64,000 nucleotides of DNA, taken from Oceanospirillaceae bacterium. GTDB taxonomy: Bacteria > Pseudomonadota > Gammaproteobacteria > Pseudomonadales > Balneatricaceae. The stretch is from NCBI GenBank assembly GCA_013373085.1, contig JABXIM010000011.1:1-64000 (forward strand), in the 5' to 3' direction. Position 1 is the stretch's first letter, and the number at the start of each line of letters is the position of its first letter. The notes below the pieces were generated by a model. The model searched no databases. It was not told the origin of the DNA and saw nothing but the letters and a program-made list of their open reading frames with translations. Below are positions 37,616 through 45,894 of the stretch, piece after piece. Position numbers and translations under genes: made by a program.

Positions 37616-39349
37616 ATGCTCTCCAGTGAAAAACTAGACGCTCTGATCGAGCCCAGAGGCATATTGAAGGGCCTCAATTCCACGCTCGGCATTACCGCCA
37701 TCACCATGACGGTATTCTTTATTCTTTACGCGGTACTGCTCGGCAAGACGGCGAGTGAACAGTTTCTGGGACTCAAGGCTTGGATTGAAAGTACACTGGG
37801 CTGGTATTACGTGCTGATGATGTTTCTGGCCTTCCTGGTCTGCATGTACGTGACGTTTTCGCGCGTCGGCAAAATCCGCCTCGGGCGCGACGACGACCGG
37901 CCCGAGTTCAGCAACTTCGCCTGGTTCTCGATGCTGTTCGGCTGCGGTACCGGCGCCGCCCTGCTGTTTTTCGGGGTATCCGAACCGATGATCCATTTCG
38001 CCAGCGGCTGGAGCGGCGGTAACCCCTTTCTCAGCCATGAGGTCAAAGCGGCCGTGGCGGCGTTCTTCGAAGCCAAACAGGCCGCTCTGGCAAACGGACT
38101 GCTGCCCGGCGACGCCGGCTTTCCCGTTCCCAGCGACCTGGTCGCCGAGGCTGCCGCCGGCGGTCTCAAGCTCACCATCTTCCACTGGGGTACCATCGCC
38201 TGGGCCATGTACGGCATCGTCGGCCTGTCGCTGGCGTACTTCGCCTTCCGTAAGGGCCTGCCACTGTCGATGCGCTCGGCGCTCTATCCGCTGATCGGCA
38301 ACAAGATCTACGGCCCGATCGGCCATACCGTCGACATTCTGACCGTTTTCGGCACCATCTTCGGCATCTCCACAACCCTTGGCCTCGGCGTCGAACAGAT
38401 CGGATCCGGCCTGGTATCGCTCGGGCTGCTGGCGGAAAAAACCCAGACCGTCACCATCGTGTCGATCGTTATCATCACTATTATGGCCACCGCTTCGGCG
38501 ACCAGCGGCGTCGCCCGGGGCATCAAGGTGCTGTCGACGCTGAACAGCTGGATCTGTATCGCGATGCTGTCCTACTTCCTGTTGGCCAGCAACGCCAATT
38601 ACCTGATCGCCAGCTCGGTCACCGCGCTGGGCGACTATATCTCCGACGCCGTCTCGATGACGCTCTGGACCGCACGCAGCCCCGAAGAGCGCGTCTGGCA
38701 AGGCGGCTGGACCATCTTCTACTGGGGCTGGTGGATCGCCTGGGCCGGTTTCGTCGGTATGTTCATCGCACGCATCTCCCGTGGACGCACCATCCGCGAA
38801 TTCATGCTCGGCGTCATGTTCATCCCGTCCATGGTCGCGCTGGTCTGGTTCGGCGTGCTCGGGTCCGCCGGCATCTATGAAGCGATCTACGGCACCGACA
38901 TGAGCATCTACAATGCCGCCGTCAACAACTGGGACTACGCCGGTGCCTTCTACGCCATCTTCGACGTACTGACACCGGGTACCGTCGCGACGCTGGCCAA
39001 GGCCGCAGCACTGGCAGTAGTGGTCATTTTCTTCGTCACCTCCGCCGATTCCGGCACCCTGGTGCTGGGCCGCCTGCTGGCGTTCGGTCGCCGCCCGCCG
39101 GTACAGCAGCGCATCATCTGGGGTTCGGTACTGGGCCTGGTGACGCTGATCCTGCTGGTGCTCGGCGGGGACCAGGCCATGAAGTCGCTGCAGGCGGCAT
39201 CGATTGCCGGCGCCCTGCCCTTCACCTTCGTGCTGCTGGGCATGATGGTGGGTCTGATCAAGTCGCTGCGCGAGGATGGCGAAACCATCGTCGACAACGA
39301 GGCGCATATCAAGCGCATGATCGAGCGGGAAGTCGCCGATCTGTCGTAA
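37616..39349 (+). CDS. BCCT-family transporter (betaine/carnitine/choline type)
   Basis: A 577-residue sodium- or proton-coupled BCCT transporter with about 12 transmembrane helices. It has GCGTGAALLFFGVSEPM (early conserved G-rich helix), the signature YWGWWIAWAGFVGMFIARISRGRT and the late FFVTSADSGTLVL. An unusual hydrophilic insertion of about 45 residues (from GGNPFLSHEVKAAV to VAEAAAGGLK) separates SEPM from the FHWGTIAWAMYG helix. Located beside betC and its regulator, it probably imports choline sulfate or choline. The start ATG at 37616 has gaggga nearby. Confidence 0.92.
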   Translation: MLSSEKLDALIEPRGILKGLNSTLGITAITMTVFFILYAVLLGKTASEQFLGLKAWIESTLGWYYVLMMFLAFLVCMYVTFSRVGKIRLGRDDDRPEFSNFAWFSMLFGCGTGAALLFFGVSEPMIHFASGWSGGNPFLSHEVKAAVAAFFEAKQAALANGLLPGDAGFPVPSDLVAEAAAGGLKLTIFHWGTIAWAMYGIVGLSLAYFAFRKGLPLSMRSALYPLIGNKIYGPIGHTVDILTVFGTIFGISTTLGLGVEQIGSGLVSLGLLAEKTQTVTIVSIVIITIMATASATSGVARGIKVLSTLNSWICIAMLSYFLLASNANYLIASSVTALGDYISDAVSMTLWTARSPEERVWQGGWTIFYWGWWIAWAGFVGMFIARISRGRTIREFMLGVMFIPSMVALVWFGVLGSAGIYEAIYGTDMSIYNAAVNNWDYAGAFYAIFDVLTPGTVATLAKAAALAVVVIFFVTSADSGTLVLGRLLAFGRRPPVQQRIIWGSVLGLVTLILLVLGGDQAMKSLQAASIAGALPFTFVLLGMMVGLIKSLREDGETIVDNEAHIKRMIEREVADLS

Positions 39350-39374
39350 ACCCACAAACGCTTTCCACCAGCCT

Positions 39375-39394
39375 GTGGCGCCCAGCGGCGCCAC
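39375..39394. terminator. Hairpin between convergent BCCT and DUF4242 genes
   Basis: A perfect 8-bp stem gtggcgcc/ggcgccac with loop cagc lies 26 bp after the BCCT stop. There is no T-run on either side. It is plausible as a bidirectional terminator, or simply a palindrome. Confidence 0.4.
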
Positions 39395-39420
39395 GGGCTC
39401 GTCGACGGCCTGTACAGTCT

Positions 39421-39726
39421 TCAGGCGGCCTGCCCCTGTTTTTCCTCCGGATCCGCGCGGACGACCACGGTCGCCTTGACCGGCAGGATCTCGTCGGCGC
39501 TCATGCCAACACGGAACGCGTGCTCGTCAATTGCCTGCTCATCGGTGGCCTCATAGATGCACAGCGTACCGAGCCGGCCATCCTCCTCCTGCACCACGTA
39601 AGAACGGATCCAACGTACCGAATCCGGCATTTCCTCGTTTCCCACCCGGGTTGATTTGGCGGCAGCGGCTTCAAGCTCTGCGGTATTGGCCCAATTTCCG
39701 CGGCGGCGAATGGCATAGGTGTTCAT
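39421..39726 (-). CDS. DUF4242 small ferredoxin-like protein
   Basis: A 101-residue single-domain protein (NTYAIRRRGNWANTAELE, STRVGNEEMPDSVRWIRSYV, GTLCIYEATDEQAIDEHA) matching DUF4242. One Streptomyces relative in this family binds nickel. Otherwise function is unknown. It has ggag eight bases upstream of the ATG (ggagtatatatc). It stands alone, convergent with the BCCT gene. Confidence 0.85.
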   Translation of the reverse strand: MNTYAIRRRGNWANTAELEAAAAKSTRVGNEEMPDSVRWIRSYVVQEEDGRLGTLCIYEATDEQAIDEHAFRVGMSADEILPVKATVVVRADPEEKQGQAA

Positions 39727-39891
39727 GATATATACTCCAAAAGTATGTGTTTTCCGATGACGCCCCTTGGCGTCTGTACGCCGTGTATTCGTTCCGGGTA
39801 CGCCTTAATCATGCAGCCAGCGCCGGTCTGGAGTCCTTTTCGGGGCCTGATCAAGTTCTGATTATTGAACCTAAGGTTTCGGTCAGCAGCC

Positions 39892-39911
39892 TGGGTGAGG
39901 GAACCTGTGAA
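39892..39911 (+). repeat. Solo IS-end-like sequence
   Basis: gggaacctgtgaataagtcc resembles the minus-strand sequence at 20825-20845. A truncated small frame begins 25 bp further on, the spacing expected between an IS terminus and a transposase start. No complete element is present. Confidence 0.4.
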
Positions 39912-39935
39912 TAAGTCCCTTAGTGGAGATCAGGC

Positions 39936-40058
39936 ATGGTCAATCGTTTCGGTGACTTCGAGCTCGACAGGGACGCCCAGGCTGCGCTGCACCAGTGCCA
40001 ACAGATACGCCGCACCTTTCAGCCACCCTCCGGCACCGACACCACCGGCGCCGGATAG
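39936..40058 (+). pseudogene. Truncated N-terminal gene fragment next to an IS-like end
   Basis: A 40-codon frame with a plausible ribosome-binding site (tggagatcaggc) reads MVNRFGDFELDRDAQAAL and soon stops. FGDFELD recalls the start of winged-helix domains of transcription-regulator or adenylate-cyclase type proteins. Its position after an IS-like terminus instead suggests a transposase start. It overlaps the convergent photolyase 3' end by 40 bp. It is either a remnant or meaningless. Confidence 0.3.
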
Positions 40059-41377
40059 CAGGACAACAGCCGCCGTCCGCTTTGGTGCGCGATAATGCTT
40101 TCGATGTCGATATCAGCCAGTTCCGGCAACCAGTGACGTATATGCATCAGAGCGGGATCGTATCGCCGCAGCTGCCAGTTCAGGTCGAACCTTCGTCCCT
40201 GCCGCGGGTCCTGGCCGGCACCGGCGATATAGGCCCAGTTGCCCTGGTTGCTGGCAACATCGAAATCGATCAGGTGACGCTCGAAAAAGCGCGCGCCGAG
40301 ACGCCAGTCGAGTCCGAGTTGGTGAATCAAGTAGCTGGCGAGATTCTGCCGAAGCCGGTTCGAACAATACCCCGTCGCCGTCAACTCTCTCAGGCCGGCG
40401 TCCACCATCGGTACACCGGTGCGGCCTTGGCACCAGGCGTGCCAGTACGATGCCTGAAACCGGGTCTCGGGCAGTGGCCGTGCGGCCAGCCCGTCACGGC
40501 GAAACAAGAGCCGGCCATAGTGACGCATCGAGCAGTGAAAAAATTCGCGCCAGAGCAGTTCGAAACGCAACCAGTAACGCTGCTCGTCCTCGCCGTAACG
40601 GGCCTCATAACGCCGGATCTGATGCCAGACCTCGCGTACCGACAAACACCCCCACGCCAGCCAGGGGCTCAGCTGACTGGCGAAGTCGCGGCCGATGAGC
40701 TGATTGCGGCTGTCCCGGTAGTGATCAAGGGCTCGGCGCCGCCACAGATAGTCGTCGAGCCGCTCCAGGCCCGCGCGCTCGCCGCCACGAAACTGCGACC
40801 GCCCTTCTTCGGTGTCGGAACCGCCGGGCCAGCGTACAGCTGCGTCGAATGGCGGTTCGGCCGGTGCTGCTGAAAGCGATTCTGGCGCCCGCGGCACCCG
40901 CGGCTCCAGCCCGCTCTCGACCCGGTGCCGGAAGGCGGTAAAGCTCTTCGGCCAGCCGGCCAGCAGTGGCGCGATCTGTTCGCTATCGAACAGCGTCTGG
41001 TTCTCGACGGTTTCAATGCTGATGCCCGCATCGGCCAGTGCCCTGAGCCAGGCGCCCTCCTCCGGCGCCTGGGCGGCCTGGGTGATCAGATGGAATGCGG
41101 ACTGCCGGTGCCAGCGCCGCAGCAGTGCCACCGGGTCGCCGGACAATACCGTCAGCCCAAGACCCGAACGCTGCAACTGCGCATCGAGGTCATCCAGACT
41201 CTGGCGCAAGAAACGCGCCTTGGCGGCGCCGAGCCGGTCGAGGCCCTGGCGGTCGGTCTGCAACCAGTGGCCGGGCAGGATAAAAACCACGGCCAGCGGC
41301 TCTTGCCGGGCCTTGGCAATACGAAAGGCCGGCTGGTCATGCAGCCGCAGGTCATTGCGCAGCCAGATCAGCTGCAT
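40019..41377 (-). CDS. CRY-DASH family cryptochrome/photolyase
   Basis: A 452-residue flavoprotein of the cryptochrome-DASH group, which repairs cyclobutane dimers mainly in single-stranded DNA using blue light. The N-terminal Rossmann domain starts LIWLRNDLRLHDQPAF. The FAD-binding helical domain includes LWREFFHCSMRHYG, GVPMVDAGLRELTATGY, NRLRQNLASYLIHQLGLDW and DVASNQGNWAYIAGAGQDPR. The start at 41377 has agggag upstream; 15 extra in-frame codons were rejected. It overlaps the DUF2256 gene by 10 bp, so it is translationally coupled. Confidence 0.92.
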   Translation of the reverse strand: MQLIWLRNDLRLHDQPAFRIAKARQEPLAVVFILPGHWLQTDRQGLDRLGAAKARFLRQSLDDLDAQLQRSGLGLTVLSGDPVALLRRWHRQSAFHLITQAAQAPEEGAWLRALADAGISIETVENQTLFDSEQIAPLLAGWPKSFTAFRHRVESGLEPRVPRAPESLSAAPAEPPFDAAVRWPGGSDTEEGRSQFRGGERAGLERLDDYLWRRRALDHYRDSRNQLIGRDFASQLSPWLAWGCLSVREVWHQIRRYEARYGEDEQRYWLRFELLWREFFHCSMRHYGRLLFRRDGLAARPLPETRFQASYWHAWCQGRTGVPMVDAGLRELTATGYCSNRLRQNLASYLIHQLGLDWRLGARFFERHLIDFDVASNQGNWAYIAGAGQDPRQGRRFDLNWQLRRYDPALMHIRHWLPELADIDIESIIAHQSGRRLLSCYPAPVVSVPEGG

Positions 41378-41538
41378 GTCGGTTCTCCCTGCGTCACGGC
41401 GGCATGCCGGGCGCGGCGGCAACGCTCACTGCAATAGCGCACCTCGGACCAGCAGTGCCGCCATTTGCGACGCCAGGCGTAAGGCCGCCCACAGCTGGCA
41501 CAGAGTTTTACGGGCAGGTGCGGCTTGCGGTGGGCCAT
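41368..41538 (-). CDS. DUF2256 zinc-ribbon-like small protein
   Basis: A 56-residue basic protein: MAHRKPHLPVKLCASCGRPY, a Trp/Arg-rich centre (AWRRKWRHCWSEV) and RYCSERCRRAR. The CxxC and CxxxC pairs suggest zinc binding. DUF2256 proteins very often neighbour photolyase and cryptochrome genes, but their role is unknown. The gene starts one base after the upstream photolyase stop and its 3' end overlaps the CRY-DASH start, giving a three-gene coupled operon. Confidence 0.9.
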   Translation of the reverse strand: MAHRKPHLPVKLCASCGRPYAWRRKWRHCWSEVRYCSERCRRARHAAVTQGEPTCS

Positions 41539-41539
41539 C

Positions 41540-43069
41540 TCAGAGCTCGTCGAGGTTTGCCAGCAGCCATTCCGCCCGCTGCTGCAGCGCGGCCTTTTTC
41601 GCCTCGGCCATGCGGTCGTAGCTGCGGTAAATCATGCGCATGCGCGGGTTGACGCGAAACTGCTCGCGATGACGCTCGACGAAATGCCAGTAAAGACTGT
41701 TGAAGGGACAGCTGTCGGCATCGGTCGCGCTCCTGACGTTGTACTCGCAGTGCCGGCAATAGTCGGACATCCGGTTGATATAGTTGCCGGACGCGGCGTA
41801 GGGCTTGCTGCCGAGGTAACCGCCGTCGGCATGCATCACCATCCCCAGCGTGTTGGGCAGTTCGACCCAGTCAAAGGCGTCGGCATAGACCATCAGGTAC
41901 CAGTCGCAGATATCCTGCGGCCGGATTCCTGCCAGCAGCGCAAAATTGCCGGTCACCATCAGCCGCTGAATGTGGTGAGCGTAGGCATGGTCGAAGGTGT
42001 TGCGAAAGCATTCGCGCATGCAGGCCATGCGGGATTCACCATGCCAGTACATGGCCGGCAGTGCGCGCTCGTTACCGAGCCGGTTCTCCTGCGCGTACTG
42101 CGGCATTCGCAGCCAGTAGATGCCACGCACGTATTCGCGCCAGCCGATGATCTGGCGTATGAAACCCTCGACGGCGTTCAGCGGTGCATCGCCACGCCAG
42201 TAGGCCCGCTCCGCCGCCTCGCAGACCTCCAGTGGCGTCAGCAGTCCGCAGTTGATGTAGGGCGACAGCAGGCTGTGGAACAGAAAGTCCTCGCCGTACA
42301 CCATCGCATCCTGGTAATCACCGAACCAGGGCAGGCGGTGTTCGATGAAGTGCTCGAGGACCGCCTGTGCCTGGGCACGGGTGGTACCCCAGCGAAAGCG
42401 ATCGAGGTGGCCGGGGTGATTGGCAAAATGCGCCTCGACCAGCGCCAGCACGTCGTTGTCGATCCTATCGCGCTCTAACTCGAGCGACGGCGGCAGTGGG
42501 GGTTCACCGGCGTACGGCTTGCGGTTGTCGGTATCGAAATTCCACTGCCCGCCGACAGGTGCACCGTTTTCCATCAGCAATCCGGTCTTGCGCCGCATGT
42601 CCCGGTAGAAGAATTCCATCCGCAGCTGGCGCCGCCCCTCCGCCCAGACCGCAAACTCGGCGCTGGAGCAGACGAAGCGGTCGTCCTCATAGACACGAAC
42701 CGGTACGCCGAAACGATCCGGCCAGTCATTGTCGATTTCGCGCTGCAACCGGTACTCGCCGCAGCGGGTCAGGATCACCTCGGCGGCGCCGTGATGATCG
42801 ATCTGCTGCTGCAACACCGCCCCCAGGCTGCGGACCTCGCTGTCGGGATCGAAGTGGTGGTAGTCGACCTGCCAGCCAAGCGCACGCAGTTCCGCAGCGA
42901 AATGCCGCATGGCGCTGAAAATCAACGCGATCTTCTGCTTGTGGTGTTTTACGTAGGTGGCTTCGTCCCACACCTCAGCCAGCAGCAACCGATCGTGGGC
43001 GGGATCGAGAACGCGAAGAGTAGCGAGGGAGTGACTGAGCTGGTCGCCCAGAATCAGGCCGATACGCAT
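41540..43069 (-). CDS. Iron-sulfur bacterial cryptochrome/(6-4) photolyase (PhrB type)
   Basis: A 509-residue FeS-BCP family protein. The group includes Agrobacterium PhrB, which repairs (6-4) photoproducts and carries a [4Fe-4S] cluster and a lumazine antenna. The four cluster cysteines can be assigned: Cys in GIRPQDICDWYL, then the two in DYCRHCEYNV and one in DADSCPFNSLYW. The N terminus IGLILGDQLSHSL and the central FIRQIIGWREYVRGIYW are typical. It is the first gene of the light-repair operon. It does not resemble classical PhrB of E. coli. Confidence 0.93.
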   Translation of the reverse strand: MRIGLILGDQLSHSLATLRVLDPAHDRLLLAEVWDEATYVKHHKQKIALIFSAMRHFAAELRALGWQVDYHHFDPDSEVRSLGAVLQQQIDHHGAAEVILTRCGEYRLQREIDNDWPDRFGVPVRVYEDDRFVCSSAEFAVWAEGRRQLRMEFFYRDMRRKTGLLMENGAPVGGQWNFDTDNRKPYAGEPPLPPSLELERDRIDNDVLALVEAHFANHPGHLDRFRWGTTRAQAQAVLEHFIEHRLPWFGDYQDAMVYGEDFLFHSLLSPYINCGLLTPLEVCEAAERAYWRGDAPLNAVEGFIRQIIGWREYVRGIYWLRMPQYAQENRLGNERALPAMYWHGESRMACMRECFRNTFDHAYAHHIQRLMVTGNFALLAGIRPQDICDWYLMVYADAFDWVELPNTLGMVMHADGGYLGSKPYAASGNYINRMSDYCRHCEYNVRSATDADSCPFNSLYWHFVERHREQFRVNPRMRMIYRSYDRMAEAKKAALQQRAEWLLANLDEL

Positions 43070-43122
43070 GGAAAGTCCGAAACGGATGATGCACTGCTTT
43101 ACGCAGCCCGGGGACGTTCGGT

Positions 43123-43599
43123 TCAGTGCGCCGCGTTGCGAACGCTGGCGATCAGCCTGCCGAGGCTTTCTGTGACGAATGCATACAGCGACGGGCAGCC
43201 ACTGTGACGGGGACCCGCGACATTCAGGGTCGCAATGCCTGCGTCCGAGACGAAAACGGTCAACAGCCGGGCAGCCTGTTCGGGTGTGACCAGATCGATA
43301 TCGATCAGCTTGTAGGGCTTGCCGACCTGGATACAGAACAACAGCGTCAGTTCGGTGCCGCCGCTCAGCCTCGACGAATAGAAAATCGCGGTGCCATCCG
43401 CGTCCTCAACGTTACGGCGCGTGCGGGCGCGATAACCGCCGCCGATCTCGCGAAGGGGATAGCGCGCATCGATGGGGCCATCCTCGGCCTGGCGACCGGC
43501 GGGACAACAGCCCCCGGCCGGAAAACCCGCTTCGAGGGCGGCATCCAGTGCCGCCCGGTCGGCGCCGGTCTGGCCGCCGCTGATGATCTTTTTCAACAT
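43123..43599 (-). CDS. Putative molybdenum-carrier (YpsA/SLOG-like) protein
   Basis: A 158-residue Rossmann-like protein: KIISGGQTGADRAALDAAL, GWCPxGR-like GGCCPAGRQAEDG, NVEDADGTAIFYSSRLSGGTE and LNVAGPRHSGCP. This pattern fits the family of putative molybdenum-cofactor carriers related to YpsA/SLOG nucleotide-binding proteins. Molecular role not established. The start at ATG 43599 is preferred over an upstream TTG (43614). Confidence 0.82.
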   Translation of the reverse strand: MLKKIISGGQTGADRAALDAALEAGFPAGGCCPAGRQAEDGPIDARYPLREIGGGYRARTRRNVEDADGTAIFYSSRLSGGTELTLLFCIQVGKPYKLIDIDLVTPEQAARLLTVFVSDAGIATLNVAGPRHSGCPSLYAFVTESLGRLIASVRNAAH

Positions 43600-43665
43600 T
43601 GTTGTTCGGGGCAAGGAAGCGTCCTTCGGATAGGCAGCTCCTGCATACTCATGGCCGCGGAGAAT

Positions 43666-44532
43666 TTAAAACTTCTTCTCGTAGCGGTGGCAGTAGGGCA
43701 CCTTGCCGGACTTCTCGTAGTAGTCCTGGTGATATTCCTCGGCACGCCAGAACGGGGCCATCGGCAGCAGCTTGGTGACGACGTCGTAACCCTTGGCCTT
43801 GAGGGTGTCGATCAGCTTTTGCGCGATCGCGCGCTCCTCGTCGTCGTTGCAGAAAATCGCCGAGGCATACTGCTCGCCCAGGTCGGGCCCCTGTCCGTCG
43901 ATCTGGGTCGGGTCGTGGATCTCGAAGAACAGCTTCGCCAGCGTTTCGAAGTCCACCTGCTTCGGATCGTAGCTGACCTCGACCACCTCCAGGTGCCCGG
44001 TGGTCTTGCCGCAGACCTCTCGGTACGTGGGGTTGTCCTTGTGCCCCCCCATGTAACCGGACACCACCGACACCACACCGGCCTGCTGCTGCAGCAGATG
44101 CTCGACACCCCAGAAACAGCCACCGGCGAAGTAGGCCTTCTTCAGGCTGGTACCGGCACGGCGGGCGATTTCCTCTGCGCTGATAAAGTTCATCGACACC
44201 GAATTGACGCAGTGGCGGGTATTCTTGGCGGTCAGCATCTCGCCCTCGAACACATGGCCGAGGTGGCCGCCGCACTTGGCACACAGAATCTCGGTTCGGC
44301 GCCCGTCGGCATCGACCTCGCGGCGTACCGCTCCCTCGATTTCGTCATCGAAGCTCGGCCAGCCGCAATGGGAGGGAAACTTGTCCTGTGAACGGTACAG
44401 CGGCGCATTACACTGCTTGCAGGTATAAACGCCGGTTTCGAAGAATTCGTTGTACTTTCCGGTAAAGGGCCGTTCGGTGCCCTTGTCGAGAATGATACGT
44501 TTCTCTTCCGGCGAAAGATCGTTGTACGACAT
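43666..44532 (-). CDS. msrBA: Bifunctional methionine sulfoxide reductase MsrB-MsrA fusion
   Basis: A 288-residue fusion repairing both stereoisomers of methionine sulfoxide. Residues 1-130 are MsrB: zinc cysteine pairs CKQC and CAKC, HCGWPSF, and the catalytic Cys in RHCVNSVSMNF. Residues about 135-288 are MsrA: catalytic GGCFWGVEHLL, SGYMGGHKDNPTY, EVCGKTTGHLEVVEV, and GEQYASAIF. The order B-A is the opposite of the Neisseria PilB-type A-B order. No signal peptide, so cytoplasmic. The start at 44532 has agggg upstream; the longer open frame lacks one. Confidence 0.95.
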   Translation of the reverse strand: MSYNDLSPEEKRIILDKGTERPFTGKYNEFFETGVYTCKQCNAPLYRSQDKFPSHCGWPSFDDEIEGAVRREVDADGRRTEILCAKCGGHLGHVFEGEMLTAKNTRHCVNSVSMNFISAEEIARRAGTSLKKAYFAGGCFWGVEHLLQQQAGVVSVVSGYMGGHKDNPTYREVCGKTTGHLEVVEVSYDPKQVDFETLAKLFFEIHDPTQIDGQGPDLGEQYASAIFCNDDEERAIAQKLIDTLKAKGYDVVTKLLPMAPFWRAEEYHQDYYEKSGKVPYCHRYEKKF

Positions 44533-44662
44533 GATGTTACCCCTTGATTGCTTTCTTCCCGGATGGCGGCCGCCGGGGTGCAGTGCGCCCATTATGCATG
44601 TTAGCGGCCGCGCGGCCAGAGAAAGTCAGTCTGCTCCGCGACGATGAAACGGTCATGAAAAC

Positions 44663-45124
44663 TCAGAGCGCAACCGGTCGCAGCTCTCGACGTTTGTACA
44701 GCGGATGACCGGGGCGGCCACTTTTGAGATGGGTAAGACACTTCGGGTTGCGGATCATGCGCAGCACCTCGAGGTCCCGGCCGCGGTAGCCGCCGTGGTC
44801 GCTCCAGGCACAAAGTACCTCCCCCGCCTCGCCGATCAGCCGCTGCAGGTAACGGTCGTTTTCCGGCCCCACCGGATCAGCGGCGTCGAAAAGTCCTGCC
44901 GGCCGGGTGGAGCACCAGGCAAACAGATTCGCCAGCGCCAGACCGCCGAAGCCCCAGCGCTGCGCGTAGTGAATACAGACCCGGCTGGTCGCGTCGTCGC
45001 CGCATTCATCCGCGGTGGAGGGGTTGAGGCCGATCACCAGTAGCCAGGGCCGGGCCTCATCCCAGGTGCGCCAGAGCACGTAGCGGTAGCGACGGCAGCC
45101 GGAGAAGACAGCCGACCTTTTCAT
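44663..45124 (-). CDS. DUF1643 protein
   Basis: A 153-residue protein with the DUF1643 hallmark LLVIGLNPSTADECGDDATSR, followed by FGGLALANLFAWCSTRP and a C-terminal RNPKCLTHLKSGRPGHPLY. The family resembles uracil-DNA-glycosylase-like folds in its GLNPSTA motif but activity is unproven. The start at 45124 (KRSAVFSGCRRYRYVLWR) matches family N termini; the longer open frame runs through non-coding repeat sequence. Confidence 0.85.
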   Translation of the reverse strand: MKRSAVFSGCRRYRYVLWRTWDEARPWLLVIGLNPSTADECGDDATSRVCIHYAQRWGFGGLALANLFAWCSTRPAGLFDAADPVGPENDRYLQRLIGEAGEVLCAWSDHGGYRGRDLEVLRMIRNPKCLTHLKSGRPGHPLYKRRELRPVAL

Positions 45125-45181
45125 CGCAATATAAAGCCTAGTCCAGACCCGGCTACCTCTGGCTAGCGCGAGCTGAAGGAT

Positions 45182-45278
45182 GGCGGAGCGGCCTTCCGAC
45201 ATCCCTGGCCTAGGCAGAAAAACTGCTCCTGCGTTTTCTGCACAGAGGCGGGGCGGCCCTCCGCCGTCCCTGGCCTAG
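45182..45278. repeat. Two 32-bp direct repeats, second carrying a gene's stop codon
   Basis: ggcggagcggccttccgaca... (45182-45213) and ggcggggcggccctccgccg... (45247-45278) both end tccctggcctag. The stop of the NAD(P)H oxidoreductase gene (45275-45277, minus strand TAG) is inside the second copy. Spacing between starts is 65 bp. Confidence 0.7.
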
Positions 45279-45859
45279 ATAGCTTCGGCGCCGAGGCGGT
45301 AGAGTTCCAGCAGCCAGGCCTGGCGCCGGGTTTCGTTGGCGCTGTCGACCCGCCCCAGCAGCGTGCTGTTGACCGGGTGAATACCGCAGAAACCAAGAAT
45401 ATTGCGTTGGAGGTTTTTCAGGCCATGGGCACCGTAGTACCAGCGGTAGGCAAGCGCCGGCATGCCCATCGTCACCACTACCCGGGCACTGCGGCCGCTG
45501 AGCTGCTTCTCCCAGCTCCCACCGTCATCGAAGGTGAAGGCGAAGTCGGGGCGCAGCACCTGCTCCAGGAATGCCTTGAGTATTGCCGGCATGGTGCCGA
45601 GCCAGAGCGGATAGAAAATAACCAGGTGGTTGGCCCAGCGAATCGCGTCCTGGGCCTCGGCGATCAGCTCGGGCGGCTTGTGCTCCTCGAAGTCGACCTT
45701 GGTATGAAGCCAGGGAAAGTCGAGCCGCGCCACTTCGAGCAGCCGCACCTCGTGGCCCGCGGTACGGGCGCCGTCGGCATAGGACTCCGCCAGCGCATAC
45801 CCCAGGTGCTGGCGGTCCGGATCCGGATGTCCCTGAATAATGGTAATGCGTTTCCCCAT
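45275..45859 (-). CDS. NAD(P)H-dependent oxidoreductase, flavodoxin-like fold
   Basis: A 194-residue NQO1/KefF-like flavoprotein: IIQGHPDPDRQHLGYAL, phosphate/FMN loop FYPLWLGTMPAILKAFLEQVL, and GMPALAYRWYYGAHG, as in quinone reductases and K+-efflux ancillary proteins. Electron acceptor unknown. The start at 45859 is 35 bp from a MITE that lies upstream on its promoter side. The 3' end lies in a 32-bp repeat. Confidence 0.87.
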   Translation of the reverse strand: MGKRITIIQGHPDPDRQHLGYALAESYADGARTAGHEVRLLEVARLDFPWLHTKVDFEEHKPPELIAEAQDAIRWANHLVIFYPLWLGTMPAILKAFLEQVLRPDFAFTFDDGGSWEKQLSGRSARVVVTMGMPALAYRWYYGAHGLKNLQRNILGFCGIHPVNSTLLGRVDSANETRRQAWLLELYRLGAEAI

Positions 45860-45894
45860 GTTCCTCGGTCGATCGTCCCTTCCGGCGCGCTAGC

